DNA of 64,000 nucleotides from Prostheceraeus crozeri. Taxonomy: Eukaryota > Platyhelminthes > Polycladida > Euryleptidae. Shown here piece after piece: positions 38,201-46,880 of this stretch. The stretch is from NCBI GenBank assembly GCA_907163375.1, contig CAJQUW010001624.1, positions 217,073 through 281,072 of the forward strand, given 5' to 3'. A program made the translations under genes and the position numbers. Each line of letters starts with the position of its first letter. Position 1 is the first letter of the stretch. Under the pieces are notes generated by a model. It was not told the DNA's origin and did not search any database. It saw only the letters and a list, made by a program, of their open reading frames with translations.

Positions 38201-41200
38201 TAAGTTATCCGATTGTGGTGTGGGAATAATTAATTATGGAACGATATTTAATCATTTCTGCATTTTCACGTTTAGCAAAAATATATCAGAAATTGTCTGT
38301 AGACACGAAAATTACTTTTGTAGCAATAAATGTATTGATTTAATTAGACTATTTACAAAAGATGAAATGAATACTTGGCATTATCCTCTGTATGGGGTCA
38401 ACATTTCGCCAAAGAAAGTGCAAATTAAATTACCAGCAAGACAATATGAAATCTCTTAGCAGCATTGCATACCAGAGAATCTCTCTCTCTCTCTCTCTCC
38501 CTGCATTGGACTTTGTTGCTCTGCTGGTATAATTAAACGTTTATTACAGGGCTGTGGGGTAGATAAATGTAAATCAAAGGGTACATGTGCCATTAATAAT
38601 AAATGTAGTCAATGTGATTGGCATTATGCTTGAAGAACTTTTGCTCAGTGGAAGAATAATGCCAATTTCAAGTGCCAAAACACGAACTTCAATATCTTCG
38701 TAGTGGACATTTCTGCCCCTACTTTAACATTGCAAAGGTTTGATATTTAGAGATTTTCAGAATTGCTTCAAGTTTCGTGGACGAGTACAATTCATTATGT
38801 CCGGGAACTTCATGTCGAGAACATCTGTTTCTAAAACATTTTCAATTAAATCTGCCGTTTCGAGGGTGCTCTATTTGTTCGTAAGCAAAGTAGCCAGTTT
38901 TCACATCTCTAATCTATTAAGCCAGCTCTCAAACTCAAACAATGATGACGACAGGTTAAAGTCAAGTATTACACGGAGAGACCTACCAATGTCTCACTCA
39001 ACTGCTTTGGCAACAGTGTAACAGCGCTGCCTTAGAAGTACAATACTGATTCATAGAACCACTGCTTATAAAAGATAGAATGTTCCGGCTAGTGCAGAAA
39101 TAGTAGATATAATTTCTTTAACTTGTTTCGTATCTTGTCGACTTTCATTGCAAAAAGGGAGCCTATCATTTTTGTATTTTTTCAATTACACTGGAAGCAA
39201 TTGGTCAGTTGCGTAGAATTGCGCATAATTAGCAAAAAGTTCACTCTCAAAATATGATATGTGATTTAAAAGTAATTGTAATGAACTATTTTTGCTTATA
39301 AAATTGAATTTATTTATCAATTCACGATTTTATCATGCACTTCTCAAAGTACCTATTTACAATATCGATTTTCATTACAAAATACGAGCCAGAACATGTG
39401 GTAATGAGTGATTAACTAAAGCAATTAACGTAATAACACCGCCTTTTCTAAATCAAATTAATTTTTTCTTCACAGGTGCTTGATGATCCTGTTTTCTTGG
39501 AGCCTAGAAATCCCTTCGACTCAGCGATGAAGCTTAACAGCGCTGCAGGAGTTTCCTTTATGAAGAAGCGAGCAAAGCCGGTGCCGTTCTTCACCGGGCT
39601 AAGTCGGTGTCGGCTTTAAGTAGGCTTAGAACACCTAAAATGTGCTTTTTACATGTATATGCCAGTGGCGGACGCGATTCGATTTTTGTGAAATTCGAAT
39701 CGTGCGACTTAGCGCACAATTAATCGAAAATCGTGCGATTCTGTATATTTTAGGATTAAGTTATTGGAAGCTTACAATTAGTCTACCTTGGATTGTTTTA
39801 ATTTTCAGATCATTTTTCTTTAAAAGTGTGATAATTTCCATTAAATTTTCTCCATTGCTCCTTAAACATTGCTACATTTGGACATGTCTGGGAATGCATC
39901 AAGATAAGTAAAAAGTCACTCGCAAAGCAAGAAAAGTCTTGATAATCTATTTTCTTGCAAATGTGCTATCATAGAAGTACTGCAAAGTGCGCTACACGCA
40001 CCTACAATGAAGCATGTTATTAATATTTTCATTTTCAGCTTTGCATTTGGGGTTTCCTCTATCAGTCATGAAATATTGATAATTAAATAAATAAATAAAT
40101 GAACGTTGTTTATACTCGGAGGCACATTAGGCACGGAGCCTTTCTTCCATGTGGCCGAGTTGTCATTTACCACTCACATTCTCTTTCGTGCTGAGTGTTT
40201 GGCAAGAATGCAGAGTGTACCTATTTTAAAAGTCTTAGGTTTGACCCGACCAAGATTATTATGCGTCAACTAAATCAAAACATTAACTTTATAGCGTTTA
40301 CAAAGCATAAGCAAATCTAATTGAAAAGTTTCATCAGACTTGAACAATTGAAGCACAAAAATTCCGTGTTTCACCCTACAAGGGCTCGTCAGCACAGCCA
40401 GGAATGATCCAAACTGGCTTATCAAAATATCTAGAGCTGACACTACAATCTTTATGATTATCAGCCGCACTGCAAACACAGAATATCCCGTTGTGCAGTC
40501 CTTCAGCTTTTCAGCCATTCCAGATACTTTAAGCTAGTTTCAGCCATTCCAAACCATGCTGATGAGCCCTTGGTGGAAGAAAAACGCAGCGTCTACTGCT
40601 GCCAAGGAAGTTTTGTGCTTAAATTATTCAAGCCTGAGGACCTCATTCTATTCTATGCCCAGGCGAACTAGCACTCTGCAATCTTTATGATACACAAATC
40701 TTCATATAAACTGTACATGTACAGTCTAGATGAGAGTACTACTGCTACAGGGCTATGTTCATAGTGTGCATGTTAAATGCAAGTCAGATATTAATGCGTA
40801 TTGTTATTAATGTTTTTATATGAATTCAATACGGAGATATAATCACAGAGACGTGCTTCAATGCATGTATGATTCGTGCAAATCGTGCACCTGCAATATG
40901 CGAACGTGTTTAATGCTTTTATATGAAATAATTCATTCATACGGTGTTGGGAACTTCCATAGAGATTTACTGTTGCAAGGGAATGAACAATCGCTTCACA
41001 CGGCAACTCTGTCTAGCTATACATGATCTCATGTACGATCATCCGTGCATTGCAATTGTCTCAAACGTTGAAGGAGTGAATATAAACATAATTTATACCT
41101 CATCAAGCAAATTTCATTGAGAAGTCACACTGCAAAAAAATCGCGTGATTCCTGGCCATTCAAGAATCGCACGATTGATTCTGTCGCAAGACTAATCAAG

Positions 41201-44200
41201 CGGAATCGATTAACTGCTCCCCACTGGTATATATGCACATATTCACGTTCGGTTTCAGAATGTAAAGTGACTATAGGGACAAATTATCATCTGTTGACGT
41301 TCCACGGCATAGATATAAATTGTATTATATTCAAATTCATACATTGAAATGAATGCCCTCTTAATGTCTTCTGTCAACATTTTCATATCATTTAGATTAG
41401 TGAGTCCTGCTTTGACCACTGGAAATAATTGGGTTAAAAACATTATTATGCCACCCTGATAATTCATGTGTTGTATACATATATGCTTCATATTTTTTAA
41501 CTTAATAATCTTTGACATATTTCACATGTGAAAATTAATTCATGTTATTTTTTAATGCTATTTCTATTTGATATATATAAATAAACAGAAAGATTTAAAT
41601 CAAAATTCAATATTTGTATACTGGTCCTATGAAAAATTTATTTTAAAAATTTGGTCACCATCACATTCACTTCAACCGTTGAGAAACACTGGATTCAACT
41701 ATTTTATGAATCACCAACCGTAAAAGCTGTTCTAGTACCTGTAATGGCTCTGATTGATTATTCGTAAATAAGCTTACATTATGTCGTATTTTCATGTCAT
41801 GCATGCTACTCATAACCAGAAGTACGAGGAAAATAAACAATGCAAAAAAAGTCTCATAAAATGACGGAATAATAGCAAAATCTTAGAAAACACTATCTTA
41901 GATTGCCACACATCATTCTCAAGAAAGTTCGTCCAGCTTGACTTCATTTTTCCATACTGAAATCACGGTCAATAAATTCAGCAGTGTGCTTTATTCAATC
42001 GGAAAGTCAAATTGTAGTATACCACTAAATTCATTTAAAAAATCAGTTATCCAATACAGTCATTTTACTTTGACCCGAAATGGTGAATATAAGCGGAGTC
42101 TACTGCATGCACATGACGATGCTGTCACAACAGAATGCTACAGATTGTTTGAAATAGCGGATCATCAATTATTGTCATGCTTTCCATGGGAATCCGCAAA
42201 ATAGGTGGTCATTCCGAGATATTTATATTTTATATTATATTTTATTATATTTTATATTACATTTATATTAGATGCCTTGATCGAGAGAACTTGTAAAATA
42301 AAGCTATCTCGAAGCGATTGCATCTGCTTTGTGGATTCCCTTGGAAGTTGTGACTTCCAATGTGTGATAGTTTAGCAAGTTTAGCAAATGATATGGTTCC
42401 TTCTTATACCAATTTTCATGCGATGTTTTAGCAACTTTCAATAGCAAAACGCAAGATTGCCTCATCGCCTGGCATTTTTAGAACTTTCCGATTCCGGAAA
42501 CAATCACGGGAGTACATATATCAAACTCTATGAGAAGCACCGATTTGGAAACACGCGAAAGCAAAATAAATGTTTTTCTGATTGAGAGATATTTTAATAA
42601 GAGTAACGGACATTCAACCTTGCTCCAATTATCAACGTTGACATGGAGCGGGGGTTCTCCGTTTGTAAAAAAGTGTTCTTGCGGAATGTACTGCAGAAAT
42701 TAAAGAATGTTTTCTAAAGTAAATAGGACAATATCGTGGTGACAAACCAGACATAAGTTCGATCACATATTTGCTTTTGCAAAAAATTCTTTTACAACTG
42801 TCATGGCGAATGACTATAGCGTCTACGTCTATAATGACGCATATTGTGTGTTACCTTCAGATGCGTTACATCTCGATTTTCACTTGTCAAAATATACTGC
42901 ACGTGTCCTACTTCATCTATTACGTCACTGCATGAATGCGCGATTAATGGCAAACTCATTTAAACAGCAGCAAAAGACGCTTATAACATCTAGATAATGT
43001 CATCAATTGATAATTGCTTGGATAAGCAAATTTAATGTCGTATGATATCATTCGAAATAGTCTCAGCAATCAAAACAAACTGTAATTTCAAAAAAATGTT
43101 TCTACACAAAGACAGAAAAAAATGCTTTGAAACAATTTTTTATAACATGGTTTCAAAGCAAACATTGTTATTTTAAACCTAGTCACTAATGTGAAGCAAA
43201 TAGGATTACAGTATTATTATATTAAGGCTCACATTTGTATTTATTTGCTAGGTACTCTTGCATGAATATGTCATGCAACTTCTGGGGAACTATCGAAGCA
43301 TCTTCAATATCAAAATGTGTTAAACACCAATATAATTACATACAGTTGCAGTAAGTATCAACAAAACTGCGAAAAAATCATTATGTCATTCAAGAAATAT
43401 TCATTTCTAAAAAAACAAAAGTGAATATGTAATTTTCGAATGCTTCTCCATTGGGTGAAGGAAAAATAGAAATCAATAGGTATGCCAATGGACCACAAGG
43501 AAACAGTATTTACAACTGAACAGAAAATTAAGTTTATGACATCATGCAATTTTCATCAAGTGAAAAATATCAACTATTATATTAATGCTCATGACTTATA
43601 TGTTTGCAGCTATTATCGCTCTGACTGTATTGAGGTTTGTAGTTTAAAGACTTCTCATATTTCACAAAAATGATTTTGCTGCAAGTTGGTCGAATGAGAA
43701 TGTATAGGCCAAAAGGAAATTTGTTGAAAACTTGTAGTTCATAAGATGAAAGAAGAGCAAGTGAGAAACAGTGCGACATATAAAAAGTTATAAATAAGTA
43801 GGTAATAAGCCTTTACTGAAGCTTACAGCAAGATTTGACATATGAATATTTTTTTAAAAAAATCCTTGAATTATAATTTATCTATATTATTTATAAAATT
43901 GCAATTGTATTTATTTCTCTGATGTATTGGTTTCAATTGAATACATCGGAAAGGAACTCCACGGTGATTATTTTATCAAGTGAACTATGAAATGTTCACG
44001 TGCGGAATAGTTCCAGAGTTTTCAGATATAATTCTTTCTGAAGCAAAATGCTTTTCACGATTTCTTAAGTTTTGGAAAATTATAATTTCGCATAAATGTC
44101 TGGACTCTGGATGCTTTGAACGAATCATGCTAAATTAATATTCTGCCTTGATTTCTTATGCCACATGCATGCAGATAGAACTTTTTTTCAAGATTGATCT

Positions 44201-45503
44201 TCCTTAGCTAGAAATTTTCTCCGCATATCTTTTAATTACAATTTATTTTTCGATTTATATTATTTAACTATTATGTGTTTCATAAACTCAGATTATACAT
44301 GAACTACTACATGTGTGTCCACATTAGATACACGCATTTTTAGTATAGACAGTATATTTTTTTATACACAGTATTACAGTGTACATTTTTAGTATAGACA
44401 GCTTTATATCATTAGGCGCAAACTTTGATAAGCCAGGCAAACCAGTTTCAGAATTTTTCTATAAATATATAATTAAATGTATTATATATAATTTCAACCA
44501 ATATTCTTGGTAGGTTGCAGCAAATTATTTTACAATTCTATTATGAACGACCCCCTTGCTGCGCGATCAATATTTAACTTTTTGTTAAAAAAGACAGTGG
44601 AGTCTATTAAACAAAATTTCTTTGATTTAATTGAAAAGTTTCAGGAGAATTAAATTATTTCCATTCACCAGCATTTTACTACTTGACGAAGGCAAGCTGA
44701 AAGATCGAGTAGGTAATATAAACACCAGTCCATACAGACAAGAGTTTTCCGGAAAGTAATCTTGAAAATTTTGCTACCAACCGCATTTTGTCGACTATCA
44801 TTACTGTTTCTCCTGTTCTGTACTTGTTTCTCCCACTGAATTTACTGCCTGTGTGTTTCTTTTATCGGAACTTATCTTCATTATTCACTCTCTTACCGTC
44901 AAAAGCTTCATTAATTGATTGCATTCGCCGCCTCTCTCGCAGATTAGCTGCATGTCGTTGCTGAACCTGTTGATGGCCACAACGGTTCCGCTTTTTCTTT
45001 TTCAGCCGTTGATGGAGTAAGGAATGCGCTGAACTCGCTGACGAAGGAGAGGACGAACATTTAACTGTCATAACGGTGCGTGGATAATCCTGTTTCCCTG
45101 CGCCCGTCTTCTGTGATGCGTAGTGCTGAGGGGCCGGAGTGGGCGGTGAGAGAGAGGAGAAGGGACTGACTGCGGAATATTGGGCTGGAGGAGAGCGCGA
45201 CTCGCTGTCGTTGTCGTGGTAGTCCGGCGAGTGGAGTCCAGTGTAGGAATGTCCCACGAGGGCAGCAACCGTGGCGGCCGCGACAGCTGCGGCACTCGCA
45301 CTCTGAGATGCAGGTGGCGGCACAGTGTGGGTGGCGGTCAGACCTGATGTGACGCGAGGAATTAGGCCAGAGGTAGAAGTGAACATGGAATATTTAACAT
45401 CAGCAACAACTCCCCCTGCTCCGCCGTTAATATTGGGATGATATGGAGACGATGGATGGTACATTGTGGGAACCTGCGCCACCTGATAGTCGGAGCAACT
45501 CAT
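20111..45503 (-). CDS. ptf1a: Ptf1a/Fer1-like bHLH transcription factor, complete 3-exon gene
   Basis: Coding segments are 45503-44897, 25919-25734 and 20271-20111. They total 954 nt and encode 317 residues plus stop. All junctions are GT-AG, and both introns are phase 1, so the frame runs through. Residues 1-181 are a Ser/Pro/Ala-rich N-terminus with an alanine run (69-81) and a basic stretch (about 166-174) suited to nuclear import. The bHLH is residues 182-237: basic region and helix 1 ([15 protein letters not shown]) come from exon 1, loop and helix 2 ([20 protein letters not shown]) from exon 2. Residues 279-284 (GHSLSW) and 300-303 (AKIW) match the C1 and C2 motifs with which vertebrate Ptf1a contacts RBPJ. 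In the known family the protein pairs with an E protein and Su(H)/RBPJ, and specifies inhibitory neurons and, in vertebrates, pancreas. The length is close to vertebrate Ptf1a. Other bHLH families such as Fer3 or Hand lack the C1/C2 motifs. Function in this animal is inferred. Confidence 0.95.
20567..20808 (+). mobile_element. MITE2-related copy
   Basis: It begins CATAGAAATTAATAACGATA and follows MITE2 (5772-6026) through GGATGTGCCGCGACC to TAAACAATCTCTTTCTG. The right terminus is worn. It abuts foldback element 2. Confidence 0.65.
20813..21537. mobile_element. Foldback element 2, 725-bp palindrome
   Basis: The left arm (20813-21100) and right arm (21261-21537) are inverted copies, with shared blocks such as ACGAGTTTCTGCAG and GATGTACACCCTATG. 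The loop is about 160 bp. No coding capacity. A shorter relative lies at about 27955-28370. It sits in intron 2 of the Ptf1a homologue. Confidence 0.82.
22616..22806 (-). mobile_element. tRNA-derived SINE, full head and body
   Basis: Read on the minus strand from 22806: GTGGCTTTGTGGTAGAGTG (tRNA 5' end and A box), a B box GGTTCAAGCC about 45 nt in, then a unique body to a tail near 22616. This is the best copy of the family in the window. Relatives are at 6952-7066 and 40085-40255. Confidence 0.78.
25734..25919 (-). CDS. ptf1a: Ptf1a homologue, exon 2 (bHLH loop, helix 2 and linker)
   Basis: The exon is 186 nt long. The acceptor is TTTCAG (AG at 25921-25920) and the donor is A then GTAAGC (GT at 25733-25732). 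It completes Gly203 and encodes residues 204-264, beginning [20 protein letters not shown]. The linker carries [10 protein letters not shown], which resembles the short KVIICHRG segment after the bHLH of vertebrate Ptf1a. [10 protein letters not shown] stands where vertebrates have IGYINFLSEL. The exon is too short and lacks a suitable start, so a plain ORF scan shows it only in a shadow frame. Confidence 0.94.
26073..26738. mobile_element. hAT MITE with TGTTTCTCAAAC termini
   Basis: The left end TAATGTTTCTCAAACTGTGG and right end AGTTTGAGAAACACTG are inverted, each followed inward by GGTACGCGG or a worn form of it. This is the CAGTGTTTCTCAA hAT group. No 8-bp duplication is evident. One inner frame of 63 codons is not recognisable as transposase. 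Confidence 0.65.
26740..27668 (+). mobile_element. Element E copy 1 (TATATTAGGTAGAG MITE)
   Basis: The 14-bp inverted ends TATATTAGGTAGAG and CTCTACCTAATATA bound 929 bp. It matches 58988-60311 and the minus-strand copy at 56347-57165. It starts one base after the hAT MITE at 26738. Noncoding; superfamily not assigned (the target duplication is not clear and could be TA or TATA). Confidence 0.75.
27955..28370 (+). mobile_element. Foldback element 2, internally deleted relative
   Basis: It shares CTCTTCTTGTCAGACA, ATGTCTTCAGGTCATTT and CCTGCAGAAACTTGTTCTGG with the 20813-21537 element in the same order. Much of the centre and right arm is missing. Confidence 0.6.
30590..30644. mobile_element. 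Possible hAT end (CCTGGAAAAGCACTG)
   Basis: TTAATTACAATTG followed by CCCTGGAAAAGCACTG resembles the right end of CAGTGCTTTTCC-type hAT elements, which carry TAATTACAATT subterminal repeats. I could not find the left end with confidence. Confidence 0.3.
31015..31150 (+). mobile_element. Element E, 5' fragment
   Basis: TAGTAGGTAGTGCGTCGACT and the following 120 bp match the left part of element E, including the GGAGATTACGTTCCTG block. The rest is missing. TAATTGTAATTAC-rich sequence of another repeat follows (31228-31375). Confidence 0.6.
39477..39619 (+). other. Candidate plus-strand exon inside Ptf1a intron 1 (unproven)
   Basis: A T-rich tract ending TTCTTCACAG (to 39476) precedes an open frame reading [20 protein letters not shown] and onward for about 47 codons to a stop at 39619. 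Composition is nearer coding than its surroundings. No homologue recognised, and no partner exon seen. It could be part of a worn repeat. Confidence 0.25.
39663..41226. mobile_element. hAT-like element (CAGTGGCG...CCACTG) in Ptf1a intron 1
   Basis: CAGTGGCGGACGCGATTCG at the left and a right end TCCCCACTG form short inverted ends. Flanks GTATATGC (39655-39662) and GTATATAT (41227-41234) suggest an 8-bp duplication with two differences. Subterminal AATCGTGCGATT-type repeats occur near both ends (39700-39740 and 41150-41180). A SINE has entered it (40085-40255). No transposase is recognised. Confidence 0.6.
40085..40255 (-). mobile_element. SINE body and tail, tRNA head missing
   Basis: This matches the body of the 22616-22806 SINE. 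On the minus strand it ends in repeated ATTT (plus strand AAAT at 40084-40100), giving the expected 3' tail. The tRNA-like head is missing, as for a 5'-truncated retro-insertion. It lies inside the 39663-41226 hAT-like element. Confidence 0.7.
41640..41691. mobile_element. hAT right end (GTTGAGAAACACTG)
   Basis: CCGTTGAGAAACACTG ending at 41691 is the right terminus of a CAGTGTTTCTCAAC-type hAT. The other end was not found, so its extent is unknown. Confidence 0.4.
42600..42720 (+). pseudogene. hAT transposase C-terminal remnant
   Basis: The plus strand reads [19 protein letters not shown], resembling the N-x3-ERGFS core of the hAT dimerisation domain. The surrounding sequence is too worn to extend. 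Assignment rests on this motif only. Confidence 0.4.
44897..45503 (-). CDS. ptf1a: Ptf1a homologue, exon 1 (start codon, N-terminus, basic region and helix 1)
   Basis: The ATG is at 45503-45501. A TAA lies in frame 14 codons upstream (45545-45543) with no ATG between, which supports this start unless an upstream exon exists. The exon encodes residues 1-202 plus the first base of Gly203. It ends at a good donor (GACG then GTAAGA, GT at 44896-44895). The frame read through the donor stops within 11 codons, as expected of intron. This exon is clearly richer in GC and CpG than the surrounding introns. The intron falls between helix 1 and the loop of the bHLH. Confidence 0.95.
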
Positions 45504-46000
45504 GATGTCAGAATCGGTAATGTACCGCTTTGCGTCTTTTTCTTATTGAGGAGAGAGGATCGATTTTCGAAACAACTCTCTCCCTTGCTCGAGCGCCCGT
45601 ATCTCCCGTTCACCCAACCCTGTCGTCGATTGTTTCGCGTCGGAGAAAATACCTTGTGAGTGGGAATTGGGAGACAGAAAGTTGACTCGCTGCGGTGAGC
45701 ACACAGTCGAACACACGCACGTCCCCCTTCCTCTGCGCTCACCCTAACCTATTGTGATTGGGAGAGAATTGCGCCTCTCCAATTTTGTTTGTTCGCCCAA
45801 TCAAGAGTAAACTCTGTGAGAAGTGAGGAGGGGGACAAGCAAAGCTTCTCAACAGTTCCATTTTCTTCCTTGAGTCGCCAGGCCCGTGGATGGCACGTGT
45901 GTGAAGAAAAATAAGAACCAGAGAAGCAAAGAAACGGGCGTGTCTGAGCATCCACAACCAAACTGCTTTCTTCCAGACTCAAGTGTATCAACACTTGAAG
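45504..46000 (-). promoter_or_regulatory. 5' UTR and presumptive proximal promoter of the Ptf1a homologue
   Basis: This flank is richer in GC and CpG than most of the window and contains no recognisable repeat. I see no TATA box at a useful distance. Possible binding sites are an AGTGGGAA RBPJ-like site (45659-45666) and a CACGTG E-box (45894-45899). The transcription start is not determinable from sequence alone. Confidence 0.4.
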
Positions 46001-46454
46001 TTCCAGTTTCGATTTCTTATGCGAGAGACGAAAATTTGTCCTATGTACACAGTCGCAATGAGACGATTTTGTGTTTGAGGAAAGAGAGAAGGCATAAAGC
46101 GATCTCGCCAAGAATAGTTGTATTACTCATCTAATCATAGTGTAAAAAGTTGACACTTTCATCTATAAAGTCAACTTCTTTCAAATTGGTAGAAACAATT
46201 GAAGGCTGAAGACGAAAATTGCTGAAGCAGCCGCGAGGGATGCAAATTATCTTTTCTTATTCAAAGAATTTTTTCATCGGCCTTGGAATTAGTTTCTTCT
46301 TCTGATGATTCAATTTTCTTACTCAACCGTTTCTTCAACGCTTATATAGTCACATAGTGAAGCCATCTAACGGCAGTGCGCATAGAAATGCGATTTTTGA
46401 TTTTGCAGGTTCGTAGGAATAAAATGGAGTTGATTGATCGTCAATTCAGTTACA

Positions 46455-46600
46455 CATTTAAGGTCCATTCACACCGGACGCGGCGCGGTGCGTCCTCAAG
46501 AATCCAGAATTTCGCTCAGAACCTTAATAAACCTATGGGACTGTTCACACAGAGACACGCGGGATCGCGCGGGAACGCATTTCAGTGTACAGTATTCCCA
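46455..46600. mobile_element. Possible MITE end (GGTCCATTCACACCGGACGC)
   Basis: GGTCCATTCACACCGGACGC, then GTTCACACAGAGACACGCGG within 100 bp, is the kind of GC-rich subterminal sequence seen in animal MITEs. No matching far end was identified. Confidence 0.3.
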
Positions 46601-46689
46601 AAGTAGGAAATTGACTTTTATAATGCTAAGTCCAAATTTTGATCGACACATTGAAAGATAATTTGTGTGAACGTAGCAAAAAAAGGTAA

Positions 46690-46880
46690 ATGAAAACAAA
46701 CGGTTTATCACCTACGCTTAATTCCACCGTTTCCAGTGATAATGAATATCTGAAGAGAATGACAACTATTAAATCAATACAAGACACCAACACCCTTGAT
46801 CCCCCGACCGCACTCGCCCGATCAAGGAATCGAACAGAAGTCCGCATGCTGTCTCGCTATAACATTAATGCTGTTAGCAT
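46690..46880 (-). mobile_element. Possible second SINE family (B-box-like)
   Basis: The minus strand contains GACTTCTGTTCGATTCCTTG, including a good Pol III B box (GTTCGATTCC), after GAGACAGCATGC. A GGGCGAGTGCGG segment follows. The layout resembles tRNA- or 5S-related SINEs, but I found no second copy in the window and the A box is poorly placed. Confidence 0.35.

Larger units (their letters stand above)
25920..44896 (-). other. Intron 1 of the Ptf1a homologue (18,977 bp)
   Basis: A phase-1 GT-AG intron splitting the bHLH. It contains a hAT MITE (26073-26738), element E (26740-27668), a foldback-2 derivative (27955-28370), an element E fragment (31015-31150), a hAT-like element with a SINE inside (39663-41226), a hAT end (41691) and a hAT transposase remnant (42600-42720). 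The stretch from about 31380 to 39480 is AT-rich with only small unconvincing ORFs, the largest on the minus strand at 33699-34064 (121 codons, no recognised domain). A CT microsatellite lies near 38480-38500, and a TA-rich block at 42215-42275. Confidence 0.9.

Noticed and set aside
38480-38500. CT microsatellite considered as a CRISPR-like or regulatory array
   Set aside because: Simple dinucleotide repeat; CRISPR is not expected in an animal genome.
38570-38636. Cys-rich short frame ([20 protein letters not shown])
   Set aside because: Cysteine spacing suggests a finger-like or integrase-associated motif, but only about 27 codons are open and nothing around it supports an element or gene.
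45068-45301. Arg/Thr-rich frame overlapping Ptf1a exon 1 in another phase
   Set aside because: Shadow of the GC-rich coding sequence.
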